Origin: Bacillus sp. FJAT-29937
Lineage (GTDB): Bacteria; Bacillota; Bacilli; Bacillales; Cytobacillaceae
Length of the DNA: 64,000 bases
Direction of reading: 5' to 3'
Assembly: GCF_001509555.1 (NCBI RefSeq)
Contig: NZ_LMAS01000002.1
Span: 361,981-425,980 of the forward strand
Shown here piece by piece: positions 35,421-44,281 of this stretch. The notes under the pieces are model-generated. The model did not search any database. It had not been told where the DNA came from and saw nothing but the letters and a program-made list of their open reading frames with translations. Each line of letters begins with the position of its first letter. Position 1 is the first letter of the stretch. Both the position numbers and the translations under genes were made by a program.

Positions 35421-36204
35421 ATATTGATTTATAAGCTTCCGGATGAATTTTTTTCGCCAGCCTAATCGCTCCTTCGATCAAACGAGGGGATGGCCTGCAG
35501 TAGAGCTCTTCCTCAAGAACTAGAATATGCTGATTTCTGACTGCGTTCAATTGATCCCAATTTGGTCTTTTCAGAACAATTTCTGGATTAACTTTTTCCT
35601 TCCGAACACCCACCCATGCAAGGCAAATATAATCGGGGTTCCGGCGATACACATCATCCCAATCAGTTTGAACACTCGCCAATTCAACATCCTTAAACAA
35701 GTTAACGGCTCCGGCAAGTTCACTTAGTTCAGTTAGCCAATTGACTTGACCTGGGGTAAAGACAGGCTTCGGCCACCATTCCCAGTAAAGAGAAGGCTTT
35801 TCCTCTATATTCGCAGCGATCTTCCTTAATTCTTCGATTTGTGAGCGGAATACCGAAGCAGCTTTTTCACCGGCCTCAGGCTGAGCTAATGCTTTCGCGG
35901 TAATCATTAAATCATTTTCAATATCTTTCAAGCTTTGTGGATTTAGAATGATATGGGGTATGTTTCTTTTCTCTAATTCTTCAATGTTTTTCTCCATGCC
36001 AGGCACACTTAAAGATGCCAGAACTAAATCTGGCTGCAGCTCTTCCACTTTATCCATATGAATCGATAAATCCGGCCCGAGCCTAGGTAAATGTTTAATT
36101 TGTTCTGGCCAGTCAGAAAAATCATCAACACCAATGAGTTGGTGAGTAAGGCCTAAATATTCAACTAGCTCTGTATTACTTGGACATATAGAAACGATTC
36201 TCAA
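35419..36204 (-). CDS. BtuF-like cobalamin-binding family protein (no signal peptide)
   Basis: This protein of about 261 residues has the periplasmic-binding-protein fold of the BtuF/FepB family: IVSICPSNTELVEYLGL, LIGVDDFSDWP, LQPDLVLAS, and the C-terminal HILVLEEELYCRPSPRLIEGA. Typical members are lipoproteins of cobalamin or iron-siderophore ABC importers, but this one has no signal peptide or lipobox and no permease or ATPase genes nearby. It is therefore probably cytosolic with an unknown ligand. The TTG start at 36204 is preferred because AAAAGGGG is 8 bases away; the GTG at 36213 overlaps that site. It is 27 bases downstream of yuiD. Confidence 0.75.
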   Translation of the reverse strand: MRIVSICPSNTELVEYLGLTHQLIGVDDFSDWPEQIKHLPRLGPDLSIHMDKVEELQPDLVLASLSVPGMEKNIEELEKRNIPHIILNPQSLKDIENDLMITAKALAQPEAGEKAASVFRSQIEELRKIAANIEEKPSLYWEWWPKPVFTPGQVNWLTELSELAGAVNLFKDVELASVQTDWDDVYRRNPDYICLAWVGVRKEKVNPEIVLKRPNWDQLNAVRNQHILVLEEELYCRPSPRLIEGAIRLAKKIHPEAYKSI

Positions 36205-36231
36205 TGATTTCACCCCTTTTGGTTATATGTA

Positions 36232-36708
36232 TCAAGAAATAATATAATGTAGAAAAAGGGTTAACAGAATGCCGGTTAAGCCTCCAAAAAAAACTTCAAT
36301 TGGTTTATGCCCAAGCAATTCCTTAAGTTCCTTCCTTTTCTCTTGTTCTGCTTTTTTCTGCCAAACCTTTGCTTCTTCCACAAAACGGTTAAAATCTGAC
36401 ATTAATTGATTCAACACAATGGCCTGTTCCCCGGCTTGTCTGCGAACTCCAGTCGCATCAAACATAGTGATAATGGCAAATACAGCAGATATTGCAAACA
36501 CTGGTGAGTTTAAACCCGTTTCCAAAGCAACACCAGTTGAAAGTGCGGTAACGGCAGCTGAATGAGAGCTTGGCATTCCGCCTGTGCTCGTAAGCAATGC
36601 CCAATTGACTTTTCGAGTAGCAATAAAGTGAATTGGGACTTTAACAAACTGGGCAAAGAAGATGGCCGCTATGGCCGACCAAAGAGGAAAATTCAATAAT
36701 AAATCCAT
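36232..36708 (-). CDS. yuiD: Divergent PAP2 family membrane protein YuiD
   Basis: This 158-residue protein belongs to the DUF212 (divergent PAP2) family. It has LWSAIAAIFFAQFVKVPIHF, the phosphatase-like STGGMPSSHSAAVTAL (about 41-56), DATGVRRQAGEQA, and a closing hydrophobic helix. The PSSH motif corresponds to a PAP2 active-site histidine motif. The substrate is unknown; lipid phosphates are plausible. AAAGGTGG precedes the ATG. It is the first gene of a two-gene minus-strand unit with the BtuF-like gene. Confidence 0.88.
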   Translation of the reverse strand: MDLLLNFPLWSAIAAIFFAQFVKVPIHFIATRKVNWALLTSTGGMPSSHSAAVTALSTGVALETGLNSPVFAISAVFAIITMFDATGVRRQAGEQAIVLNQLMSDFNRFVEEAKVWQKKAEQEKRKELKELLGHKPIEVFFGGLTGILLTLFLHYIIS

Positions 36709-36911
36709 TTATTAACCACCTTTTAAACAACCGAAAGGAAATATATTTAATTCTGTCGTTTTTTTTAGAAAAATTTCGACTATTTTGCGCAGAATTAAAT
36801 CCTTTTGTTAAGATGATAATAATAATTTGCTGATAGTGCAATGGTTTTAGAAGGAAAAGCAGAGGGGAATTGTATTATTTTTGTAAAATATCTCATAGGG
36901 GAGTGATTTGA

Positions 36912-37289
36912 TTGAAGGACTACCCACTGGAATATTATGAGTTTTTTATAAAGTTTAACGAAGGGGATTACTACACTTGCCATGATCTTCTCGAGGAAAT
37001 GTGGATGACCGATAAGGGGAATTTATTTTTTAAAGGGCTGCTGCAAATGAGTGTAGCGATTTATCATTATGAATACGGCAATATTAAAGGCGCCAGGCTC
37101 ATGATGCAGGCGGCACATGATTATTTGCAGGATTACCGTCCAATGCACTGGGGGATCGATCTTGAATACGTCTATTTATTTATGGAAGAATGTCTTTCCC
37201 TTTTTCCAAAGGATATTGACCGTGTTCCGTTTGAAGAGGTTGAGTCTCTTCCTAAATTACCTGAGTTACTATTGTTTTTGAATGATTAG
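36912..37289 (+). CDS. DUF309 domain protein
   Basis: This 125-residue all-helical protein matches DUF309. The defining motif is FNEGDYYTCHDLLEEMWM (about 13-30), with paired His and Glu residues, followed by FFKGLLQMSVAIYHYEYGN. DUF309 proteins are cytosolic and of unknown function; the conserved HE pair hints at metal binding. The TTG start is supported by GGGGAGTGATT. It is 60 bases upstream of pepA, with a promoter in between, so the two may be transcribed separately. Confidence 0.8.
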   Translation: MKDYPLEYYEFFIKFNEGDYYTCHDLLEEMWMTDKGNLFFKGLLQMSVAIYHYEYGNIKGARLMMQAAHDYLQDYRPMHWGIDLEYVYLFMEECLSLFPKDIDRVPFEEVESLPKLPELLLFLND

Positions 37290-37293
37290 TTAG

Positions 37294-37322
37294 TCGAAAT
37301 AATTTCCTTTTTCCGATATAAT
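37294..37322 (+). promoter_or_regulatory. Putative sigma-A promoter of pepA
   Basis: TCGAAA (37294-37299) and TATAAT (37317-37322) are separated by 17 bases. The -10 is perfect and the -35 weak. Confidence 0.45.
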
Positions 37323-37349
37323 GAGAGCATTAAATATGGAGGTGGAAAT

Positions 37350-38849
37350 ATGTTTACAGTGTTAAAGGAATTAAATTTTGCAAAAGAACATGAATGCCTC
37401 ATCCTTGGAATTTTTGAAAGACCCAATAAATTCGACGGTGTTCTTTCAAGCCTTGATCATGAATTTGGCGGGCAATTAACAGACCTTGTTAGAGGCGGTG
37501 ATGTGACTGCCAAGAAAAAGTCCGTTTCAAAGGTACATACTTTCGGGAAAATAGGGGCAAAAAGATTATATATTGTCGGGCTTGGCAAGGAAAATGATTA
37601 TAGCTTTGAAGTTTTACGTGAGGCACTTGGGAAATCATTTAAAGCTATAAAAGCAGACAAGCTACAGGACGCAGCTGTTTTCCTTTCATCATTTTCGAAT
37701 GAAAACGTAGATGCAATGGATGCTGCACATGCTGTTGGTGAAGCACTTACATTATCGACTTATTCCTTCGCTGGCTATAAACAAAAATCAAATGAGCCAG
37801 AAAAATTCATTGAGCATATAACTGTCTATAGCGATTCTTTAGAAGAAGAGGAAATTAAGGCAGCTTTAACGGTCGGTTATACATATGGTAAAGGAACGAA
37901 CTCAGCCCGTACACTTGTCAATCTTCCGGGAAATATGCTGACGGCTACAGATATGGCTAACTATGCTCTAGAATTGGCGGCTAAATATGATTTTGAAGCA
38001 GAGATCCTTGAAAAGGAAGATATGCTAAAGCTTGGCATGGGAGCCTTACTAGCCGTTAACCAAGGCTCTGTGGAACCTCCTAAAATGATTGTGCTGAAGT
38101 ATCAAGGAAAAGAAGAATGGAAGGATGTCATTGGTTTAGTAGGAAAAGGGATTACATTCGACACTGGGGGCTACTCCATTAAGCCTAAGGATGGAATTGT
38201 TGGCATGAAGGCGGATATGGGCGGTGCAGCTGCAGTTCTTGGGGCAATGGAAGTTATTGGTGAGCTTAGACCCGAACAAAATGTAGTCGCAGTTATTCCT
38301 TCAACTGACAACATGATTAGCGGAAATGCGCTTAAGCCTGATGATGTGATCACCTCTATGAGCGGCAAAACGATTGAAGTATTGAATACAGATGCTGAAG
38401 GCCGCCTTGCATTAGCTGATGCTGTAACGTATGCAAAGTTCCATGGAGCTAACTATCTAATTGATGTTGCGACATTAACGGGAGGAGTCATTGTTGCGCT
38501 CGGAAATGAAACGACAGGCGCCTTAACGAATAATGAAGCACTATGGGAGCAGGTTCTAGAAGCATCCTATGAAGCAGGGGAGCCAATCTGGAGACTTCCT
38601 TTATTTGAAAAAGATAAACAAAGAATTAGAAGCAGTAAAATTGCCGATTTAAATAACTCTCCAGGACGAGAAGGACATGCGATTATGGGAGGCGGATTTG
38701 TTGGAGAATTTGCTGAAGGAACACCGTGGGTGCACCTTGACATTGCTGGAACAGCAACGACCCGCAAAGAACATAATCTCGGGCCATCCGGTGCAACAGG
38801 CGTAATGGTACGGACACTTGCCCTGCTTGTAGAAAGATTTGAAGTATAA
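37350..38849 (+). CDS. pepA: Leucyl aminopeptidase (M17)
   Basis: This 499-residue cytosolic M17 metallopeptidase removes N-terminal residues from peptides. The C-terminal catalytic domain has [16 protein letters not shown] with metal-binding Lys and Asp, [15 protein letters not shown], and the family signature [17 protein letters not shown] (about 348-364) with metal-binding Asp and Glu and catalytic Arg. The N-terminal about 165 residues form the usual macro-like domain. B. subtilis YuiE is the counterpart and lies in the same neighbourhood. GGAGGTGG precedes the ATG. Confidence 0.93.
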   Translation: MFTVLKELNFAKEHECLILGIFERPNKFDGVLSSLDHEFGGQLTDLVRGGDVTAKKKSVSKVHTFGKIGAKRLYIVGLGKENDYSFEVLREALGKSFKAIKADKLQDAAVFLSSFSNENVDAMDAAHAVGEALTLSTYSFAGYKQKSNEPEKFIEHITVYSDSLEEEEIKAALTVGYTYGKGTNSARTLVNLPGNMLTATDMANYALELAAKYDFEAEILEKEDMLKLGMGALLAVNQGSVEPPKMIVLKYQGKEEWKDVIGLVGKGITFDTGGYSIKPKDGIVGMKADMGGAAAVLGAMEVIGELRPEQNVVAVIPSTDNMISGNALKPDDVITSMSGKTIEVLNTDAEGRLALADAVTYAKFHGANYLIDVATLTGGVIVALGNETTGALTNNEALWEQVLEASYEAGEPIWRLPLFEKDKQRIRSSKIADLNNSPGREGHAIMGGGFVGEFAEGTPWVHLDIAGTATTRKEHNLGPSGATGVMVRTLALLVERFEV

Positions 38850-38856
38850 GGACACA

Positions 38857-38904
38857 AAGGGACAAGGGAATATCCCCTTGCCCCTTAAGGTGACTGGCAC
38901 CTTT
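38857..38904. repeat. Two adjacent hairpins between pepA and racA
   Basis: AAGGGACAAGGG (38857-38868) pairs with CCCTTGCCCCTT (from 38875), and directly after it AAGGTG-ACTGG-CACCTT (38887-38903) forms a second short hairpin. Neither is followed by a long T-run, though together they could end pepA and racA transcripts. The second resembles small palindromes that I associate with dispersed repeats in Bacillaceae. Confidence 0.55.
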
Positions 38905-38912
38905 GTTTTGCC

Positions 38913-39440
38913 CTAAAAACCGAAAAGAGATGTAATAATATTTTTTCTTTTTGCCTTCTTTTTGGGCTTCTCATTATCAAATATTAATAAGTTTTCGGCA
39001 GGCAGCTTATTTTTTAGGCTGCTCTGTTTATTTTCAAGTAATTCGATCCGTTCAGTTAAATTCTTAATAATACCCTGAAGATCTTCAATCTCACGGCGGT
39101 GCTGCAACAGCTGATAGGACACGACATCATCTGCTTTTCCGTTCACTTTCTGTTCCAGCAATTCGATTTTCTCCAGCAGCTTTTCAGTTGCTTTGTCATT
39201 GATATTTACGGTTGTTGTCAGACTTCCTCTCCGTGGCTTGCCGTCTTGAACAGTTACATTCTGCAGGATGATTCCATTACTCAGCTGATCTTGAACCTGT
39301 CTAAGCAATTGAATATCTTCCTCATTAAACCAATAATGACCAAGCTCGTTCCGATCCATTTGGAGCTCCAGCTGTCTTACCCAACGCTGTACTGTGCTTG
39401 GCGAAACCCCTAATAACTTTGCAACAGCACTTGTATTCAC
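38913..39440 (-). CDS. racA: RacA-like chromosome anchoring protein
   Basis: This 175-residue protein has an N-terminal MerR-type helix-turn-helix (NTSAVAKLLGVSPSTVQRWVRQ, then NELGHYWFNEEDI with the wing), a long coiled coil (about 95-145), and a basic then hydrophobic tail (KKKAKRKNIITSLFGF). This is the layout of RacA, which anchors chromosome origins to the cell poles through DivIVA during sporulation. The GTG at 39440 is chosen: GGAGGGG lies 6 bases before it and RacA begins MNT there. A different MerR-like coiled-coil protein cannot be excluded. Confidence 0.7.
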   Translation of the reverse strand: MNTSAVAKLLGVSPSTVQRWVRQLELQMDRNELGHYWFNEEDIQLLRQVQDQLSNGIILQNVTVQDGKPRRGSLTTTVNINDKATEKLLEKIELLEQKVNGKADDVVSYQLLQHRREIEDLQGIIKNLTERIELLENKQSSLKNKLPAENLLIFDNEKPKKKAKRKNIITSLFGF

Positions 39441-39687
39441 ACTGATCCCCTCCTTCATTACTTATTTGAATTCTTCCAATAAAAATAAACTCCTTCCTGT
39501 ATGACAAAACTAGTTTATTTTCGGCAAAGAAAGTGGAGATGCTACATGTTTCTATCATTCCCTATCATATTAATAAATGGAAACTTAAAGTAGGTAATAG
39601 TCAGAAAAATATAACAACTGACAAAATATTTACAAGTACTCGAATCATGTTGATTAATCTGAATTCAATTATTATACTTAAGGTGCT

Positions 39688-39705
39688 TATAATTTTTAGA
39701 ATGTT
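39688..39705 (+). promoter_or_regulatory. Possible ald promoter -10 with overlapping CodY-like box
   Basis: TATAAT (39688-39693) is the best -10 upstream of ald, though no good -35 is seen. AATTTTTAGAATGTT (39691-39705) overlaps it and matches the CodY consensus at 12 of 15 positions. Confidence 0.3.
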
Positions 39706-39725
39706 AGGAAAGGGGAATATTTTCT

Positions 39726-40841
39726 ATGATTATTGGGGTACCAAAAGAAATAAAAAATAATGAAAACCGTGTGGCTGCAACACCAGCAAGTGTTTATACA
39801 CTTGTTAAAGCAGGTCATCAAGTTTTAGTAGAATCAGAGGCAGGTCTTGGAAGCGGATTCACAAATGAAGATTATAAAGAGGTTGGAGCAGAAATCGTTC
39901 CTACAGCTGCTGAAGCATGGGCTGCAGAAATGGTTATGAAGGTGAAAGAACCTCTTGAGTCTGAATATAAATTTTTCCGCAAAGATTTAGTATTATTCAC
40001 ATACCTACACCTAGCTGCAGAGCCAGAATTAGCTAAAGCTCTAGTAGATACTGGTGTTACAGCGATTGCATATGAAACAGTTGAAGTAAATCGCACATTG
40101 CCATTACTGACTCCAATGAGTGAAGTAGCTGGACGTATGGCTACTCAAATTGGAGCTCAATTCCTGCAAAAAACAAATGGCGGAAAAGGCATCCTTCTAG
40201 CAGGCGTACCAGGAGTTTCACGCGGTAAAGTTACTATCGTCGGCGGTGGAGTAGTTGGTATTAATGCAGCGAAAATGGCGATCGGACTTGGAGCTCAAGT
40301 AACGATTATTGACCTTAGCCCTGAGCGTCTTCGTCAATTAGACGACATCTTCGGCAACAGCATCCAAACATTAATGTCTAACCCATTCAATATCGCTCAA
40401 GCTGTTAAAGAAAGCGATCTTGTAGTTGGTGCTGTTCTAATTCCAGGTGCTAAAGCTCCTAAATTAGTAACAGAAGAGATGGTTAAGTCTATGGCTCCTG
40501 GTTCAGTTGTTATTGACGTGGCTGTTGACCAAGGCGGAATCTTTGAAACAGTTGACCATATTACAACTCATGATAACCCAACATATGAAAAGCATGGCGT
40601 TGTTCACTATGCTGTTGCTAATATGCCTGGTGCTGTTCCAAGAACTTCTACAATCGCACTTACAAACGTTACAATTAACTATGCACTGCAAATTGCTAAC
40701 AAAGGTGTTAAGAAAGCAGTTGAAGACAACGCATCGTTAAAACTAGGTGTTAACGTTCTAAACGGAAACGTTACTTACCAAGCCGTTGCTAAAGACCTTG
40801 GTTATGAGTATGTGTCTGTTGACCAAGCATTCGAAAACTAA
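39726..40841 (+). CDS. ald: Alanine dehydrogenase
   Basis: This 371-residue enzyme interconverts L-alanine and pyruvate with NAD. It has the N-terminal [20 protein letters not shown] with substrate-binding residues, the KVKEPL lysine motif, [15 protein letters not shown], the NAD loop [21 protein letters not shown], and [13 protein letters not shown]. Length and motif order match Bacillus Ald (about 378). In Bacillus it is needed for normal sporulation and alanine use as a carbon source. AGGAAAGGGG stands upstream. A terminator follows after about 20 bases. Confidence 0.95.
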   Translation: MIIGVPKEIKNNENRVAATPASVYTLVKAGHQVLVESEAGLGSGFTNEDYKEVGAEIVPTAAEAWAAEMVMKVKEPLESEYKFFRKDLVLFTYLHLAAEPELAKALVDTGVTAIAYETVEVNRTLPLLTPMSEVAGRMATQIGAQFLQKTNGGKGILLAGVPGVSRGKVTIVGGGVVGINAAKMAIGLGAQVTIIDLSPERLRQLDDIFGNSIQTLMSNPFNIAQAVKESDLVVGAVLIPGAKAPKLVTEEMVKSMAPGSVVIDVAVDQGGIFETVDHITTHDNPTYEKHGVVHYAVANMPGAVPRTSTIALTNVTINYALQIANKGVKKAVEDNASLKLGVNVLNGNVTYQAVAKDLGYEYVSVDQAFEN

Positions 40842-40859
40842 GAATTGATTTTTCAACTT

Positions 40860-40891
40860 AAGCCCTTTTAGCTTCAAGCTAGGGGCTTTTT
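40860..40891 (+). terminator. Terminator after ald
   Basis: AAGCCCTTTTAGCTT pairs with AAGCTAGGGGCTT with a small bulge, followed by five T. Confidence 0.85.
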
Positions 40892-40900
40892 CAATGAAAT

Positions 40901-40929
40901 TTGACATTGCGAAGATTTATTTATATAAT
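40901..40929 (+). promoter_or_regulatory. Consensus sigma-A promoter of proS
   Basis: TTGACA (40901-40906) and TATAAT (40924-40929) with exactly 17 bases between them form a perfect consensus promoter. Transcription would start near 40936, just before the T-box stem I. Confidence 0.9.
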
Positions 40930-40953
40930 TTCCAAAAATAGAGTAAATACATT

Positions 40954-41179
40954 GACGAGGATTAGTAAAGTGTTTTTAGTTTATCCTAGAGAGGAAGCTA
41001 TTTGCTGCAAGGCTTCTATAAACAACCACTTGAACCTGCCTCCGAGTACTGTATCGGATAATTATTGAAGATACAAGCGGGTTCATATCCGTTATCATGA
41101 TTCGAGTGTAAAGCTATGCTTTAAATTAGGGTGGTACCGCCATGCATTGGTCCCTAATTTGAAGTATGGCTTTTTTTAA
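40954..41179 (+). ncRNA. T-box leader (proline, specifier CCU) of proS
   Basis: The T-box core AGGGTGGTACCGC is at 41128-41140. In stem I, GAGG (40957-40960) pairs with CCTC, and AAGTG pairs with CACTT (41027-41031), leaving a specifier loop on the 3' side with GAACCTG, so the specifier codon is CCT (41035-41037), proline. The distal loop has AGAGAGGAAGC and GCTGCAAGGCTTC. The terminator pairs AAGCTATGCTTTAAATTAGGG-region bases 41111-41131 with 41152-41172 and ends in a T-run. Uncharged tRNA-Pro would favour the antiterminator and switch on proS. Confidence 0.92.
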
Positions 41180-41264
41180 TAAGGATAGGGAAACGGTTTT
41201 ATTGTCCCATTAAAAGTTTAAAACCAACCCCGTGTCCTTCAAAAATTAAAAGAGGTGTAAAGAA

Positions 41265-42695
41265 ATGGCTAAAGAATTTGTTAAAGACATTACAGCAATG
41301 GATGAAGATTTTTCTCAGTGGTACACGGATGTTGTGACGAAGGCTGATTTAATCGATTATTCAAGTGTGCGCGGATGCATGATTATGCGCCCTTACGGCT
41401 ACGCTTTATGGGAAAATATTAAAAATGAATTGGATCAGCGCATTAAAGATACTGGCCATGAAAATGTGTATATGCCATTATTTATCCCAGAAAGCTTGCT
41501 TCAAAAGGAGAAAGACCATGTTGAAGGGTTTGCTCCAGAGGTAGCTTGGGTAACCCACGGGGGATCAGAGGAGCTGGCAGAACGTTTAGTTGTTCGCCCT
41601 ACCTCTGAAGTTCTTTTCTGTGAGCATTATAGTAAGATTATCCACTCTTATCGTGATCTGCCAAAGTTATACAATCAATGGGCAAACGTTGTTAGATGGG
41701 AGAAAACAACAAGACCGTTCCTGCGTACAATGGAATTCCAGTGGCAAGAAGGTCATACTTGCCATGCAACAGATGAAGATGCACATGAAGAAACGAAGCA
41801 AATGCTTGATGTATATACGGATCTTTGCGAAACTGTCCTTGCTATACCAGTGGTAAGAGGCAGAAAGACTGATAAAGAAAAGTTTGCAGGAGCTAAGTTT
41901 ACGTACACAATTGAAAGTTTAATGCATGATGGAAAAGCGCTGCAATCTGGAACATCTCATCATTTAGGAGATGGATTTGCTAAAGCGTTTGACATTACAT
42001 ATTTAGATAAAGAGGGAAAACAGCAATATGTAAATCAAACATCATGGGGATTAACGACCCGCATCATTGGAGCCATGATCATGGTCCATGGAGATGACAG
42101 AGGGCTTGTGATTCCGCCAAAAGCCGCTCCAACACAAGTAATGATTGTTCCTATTGCTCAACATAAAGAAGGCGTTCTTGATTTTGCCTATGACTTAAAA
42201 GGCAAGCTTTCTAAACTGGCACGTGTGGGCATTGATGCAAGCGACAAAAAACCAGGCTGGAAATTTAATGAGTATGAAATGAAGGGTGTTCCACTTCGTT
42301 TAGAGGTTGGCCCTAAGGATATTGAAAATAAACAAGTCGTCCTTGCCCGCCGCGACACAGGAGAAAAATTGATCGTTAGCCTGGATCAGCTAGAGACGAA
42401 GCTTACAGAAGTATTAGAAGACATTCAGCAAAATTTATATAATAAAGCAAAAGAGATGCGCGAACAAAAAACATATGTTGCGACAACATATGATGAATTT
42501 AAAGATACTTTCGCCAATAAATCAGGTTTCGTAAAAGCCATGTGGTGCGGAGAGCTTGAGTGTGAAGAAAAAATTAAAGAAGAAACAAGCGTCACTTCAA
42601 GATGTATCCCATTTGAACAAGAAGCTATTTCATCCGAGTGCGTCTGCTGCGGCCGTGAAGCGAAAGAGCTTGTTTATTGGGCGAAGGCTTACTAA
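41265..42695 (+). CDS. proS: Prolyl-tRNA synthetase, archaeal/eukaryotic-like short type
   Basis: This 476-residue class II synthetase charges tRNA-Pro. It starts with [17 protein letters not shown], has motif 2 in [24 protein letters not shown], motif 3 in [19 protein letters not shown], and a C-terminal zinc-type domain with CGELECEE and [21 protein letters not shown] ending in Tyr. The length and the missing editing insertion (INS) show the archaeal-like ProRS class, not the about 565-residue bacterial form of B. subtilis. A second, bacterial-type ProS may exist elsewhere, as known in the B. cereus group. Expression is under a T-box. Confidence 0.93.
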   Translation: MAKEFVKDITAMDEDFSQWYTDVVTKADLIDYSSVRGCMIMRPYGYALWENIKNELDQRIKDTGHENVYMPLFIPESLLQKEKDHVEGFAPEVAWVTHGGSEELAERLVVRPTSEVLFCEHYSKIIHSYRDLPKLYNQWANVVRWEKTTRPFLRTMEFQWQEGHTCHATDEDAHEETKQMLDVYTDLCETVLAIPVVRGRKTDKEKFAGAKFTYTIESLMHDGKALQSGTSHHLGDGFAKAFDITYLDKEGKQQYVNQTSWGLTTRIIGAMIMVHGDDRGLVIPPKAAPTQVMIVPIAQHKEGVLDFAYDLKGKLSKLARVGIDASDKKPGWKFNEYEMKGVPLRLEVGPKDIENKQVVLARRDTGEKLIVSLDQLETKLTEVLEDIQQNLYNKAKEMREQKTYVATTYDEFKDTFANKSGFVKAMWCGELECEEKIKEETSVTSRCIPFEQEAISSECVCCGREAKELVYWAKAY

Positions 42696-42711
42696 TTTGT
42701 AGGTGCGGCTT

Positions 42712-42815
42712 GTTATGGTGACCGAGCAGGAGGAAATTCGCCTGGGCCGGTCACCAAAGTGCTTGATAGGTGCCCGAGAAGGTGAAAATCGCCATCGGCC
42801 GGTCACCTTTGGCCG
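42712..42815. repeat. Two tandem 52-bp hairpin repeats after proS
   Basis: GGTGACCGAG at 42717 and GGTGCCCGAG at 42769 start two units exactly 52 bp apart. In the first, GGTGACCG pairs with CGGTCACC; in the second, the same right arm CGGTCACC is kept. An open frame through this region (42703-42897) is not a credible gene. Confidence 0.85.
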
Positions 42816-42944
42816 CGTTTATATATGTAAAAGGGTAACTCTTCCACTTAAGAGTTTTGGCCGCAACCTAATTAAAAGCCCACTCAAAAACGGCTGAACA
42901 TGCATATGAAGTAGTGTAGGCAAAAATATTAGGAGGTTACCCAA

Positions 42945-43199
42945 ATGTATTACCAACGAGGAAGACCCATTTATCATAGAGGAGACGAACGGTTCTTTGG
43001 CTTTTTATTTGGAGCCCCATTTGTTGGAGGTCTTCTAGGTGGTTTAATTGGAGGCGGGGTAGCTGGAGCTTTCCTTGCTAACCGACCGTTTTATGGAGCG
43101 CCATATCCTCCATATCCACCATACGGATTTGGATATGGTGGATATGGTGGATTTGGCCCATATGGACCACCGATGGCAGCTGGCTACCCTTTTTATTAA
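42945..43199 (+). CDS. Small Gly/Tyr/Pro-rich protein, unknown function
   Basis: This 84-residue protein has a strong AGGAGGTTACCC ribosome site and its own downstream terminator, so it is very likely expressed. The N-terminal part is YYQRGRPIYHRGDERFFG, the middle is a glycine-zipper-like stretch (FVGGLLGGLIGGGVAGAF, about 26-43) that could sit in a membrane, and the end is a Tyr/Pro/Gly tail (YPPYPPYGFGYGGYGGFG). Such composition is seen in spore-coat and surface proteins of Bacillaceae, but I recognise no family. The function is open. Confidence 0.75.
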   Translation: MYYQRGRPIYHRGDERFFGFLFGAPFVGGLLGGLIGGGVAGAFLANRPFYGAPYPPYPPYGFGYGGYGGFGPYGPPMAAGYPFY

Positions 43200-43216
43200 A
43201 AGAAATCGGCACATAG

Positions 43217-43247
43217 AAAAAGCTCTTCCTATATAGAGAGCTTTTTT
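43217..43247 (+). terminator. Terminator after the Gly/Tyr-rich gene
   Basis: AAAAAGCTCT (43217-43226) pairs with AGAGCTTTTT and continues into a T-run. Confidence 0.85.
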
Positions 43248-43275
43248 CTTTTATTTTCGCAAAAAAAATGGTGAG

Positions 43276-43662
43276 TTATTTCCATCTTAACTTTAATGAT
43301 AAACTGCAGCAGTCCTGCAATTGATTGACGGATTCGAAGTGTAAAACCAATCCATCTGGTGTGTAACTAACTTTAGGGATATGTTTAATTCCAGTTGATT
43401 TAATCATTATATTAACCTTTTCAAGCTTTGAAGCCTGTGCGGCACTCATTAATTCAAATGAAAAGGCTCTGGACGAAGCCATCTTTGTCAATAATAGGCT
43501 GACATCTCTCATAATATTCTCCATATCCTTTGCAGAACTCATGAAGGTCCCGGGGTCTACGGTCGGATATTGCCGATTGGACATACCGTGGAAAGGGTAA
43601 TAGGGAAATTGATAAGGCGTAATATAAAATAAATTTTGTCCATAAGGAAAATGGGGAGTCAT
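43276..43662 (-). CDS. Hypothetical protein with Tyr/Pro-rich N-terminus
   Basis: This 128-residue protein has an aromatic, proline-rich start (PYGQNLFYITPYQFPYYPF), then VDPGTFMSSAKDMENIMRDVSLLLTKMASS and a mixed helix-strand part. No family or enzymatic motif is recognised. AAAGGGGG lies 9 bases before the ATG, so the gene looks real. It points toward the Gly/Tyr-rich gene; the two share an aromatic composition and could both be spore-associated, but that is a guess. No signal peptide is seen. Confidence 0.65.
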   Translation of the reverse strand: MTPHFPYGQNLFYITPYQFPYYPFHGMSNRQYPTVDPGTFMSSAKDMENIMRDVSLLLTKMASSRAFSFELMSAAQASKLEKVNIMIKSTGIKHIPKVSYTPDGLVLHFESVNQLQDCCSLSLKLRWK

Positions 43663-43789
43663 TCTAAATGGCCCCCTTTCTTTTTAATTCTGTATATGCG
43701 AAGAAAGCTTTTCCTGTGTTTCCACAAGTATTATAATAAATGGAAAACTCTGTTATATTATAGTAAAAGGCAAAAAGGGGAGAACTGAA

Positions 43790-44173
43790 TTGAATCTGAA
43801 AAATACATTGATTGAAGCTCTAGGGATGGAAATCATTTCACTTGAAAAAGGCAAGGTTGTTGCGACAATGCCTGTTGATGAACGAACAAGACAGCCATTT
43901 GGCGTGCTGCATGGAGGTGCCTCTGTCGCTCTTGCGGAAACCGTAGCAAGCATAGGTGCTTACGAACTGGTCGATCATGAGACAGAATCTGTTGCGGGGC
44001 TTGAAATAAACGCCAACCATATAAGAGCAAAGCGGGATGGAAAGGTTACAGCCATTGCAACTGTTCTTCATCAGGGAAGAACGACAATGGTTTGGGATAT
44101 CAAAATTGTTGACGAAGATGATAAACTTATTTGTGTTTCGAGATGTACAATGGCAGTTATAAAAAGGAAATAG
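43790..44173 (+). CDS. Hotdog-fold thioesterase (PaaI/YuxO-like)
   Basis: This 127-residue hotdog protein has the family signature PFGVLHGGASVALAETVAS (about 36-54), with the active-site Glu in ALAET, and a closing strand ISRCTMAVI-like segment CVSRCTMAVI. Members hydrolyse acyl- or aromatic-CoA esters; the HGGAS-ALAET form is shared with B. subtilis YuxO and with DHNA-CoA thioesterases of menaquinone synthesis. The TTG start has AAAGGGGAG upstream. It is monocistronic, with a terminator after the stop. Substrate unknown. Confidence 0.88.
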   Translation: MNLKNTLIEALGMEIISLEKGKVVATMPVDERTRQPFGVLHGGASVALAETVASIGAYELVDHETESVAGLEINANHIRAKRDGKVTAIATVLHQGRTTMVWDIKIVDEDDKLICVSRCTMAVIKRK

Positions 44174-44181
44174 AAAATGAT

Positions 44182-44212
44182 AGGGCTGAATTATAGGAAT
44201 TCAGCCCTTTTA
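44182..44212 (+). terminator. Terminator after thioesterase gene
   Basis: AGGGCTGAATT (44182-44192) pairs perfectly with AATTCAGCCCT (44198-44208), followed by T residues. Confidence 0.9.
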
Positions 44213-44281
44213 ATGTAGAAGTAAAGTACTTGGCATTCCTATTGATTATGAAGAAACACAATTATAAGGAGATATCAATAT

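Noticed and set aside
42703..42897. 64-codon open frame after proS
   Set aside because: It runs through the two 52-bp hairpin repeats, has no ribosome site and has no recognisable protein features.
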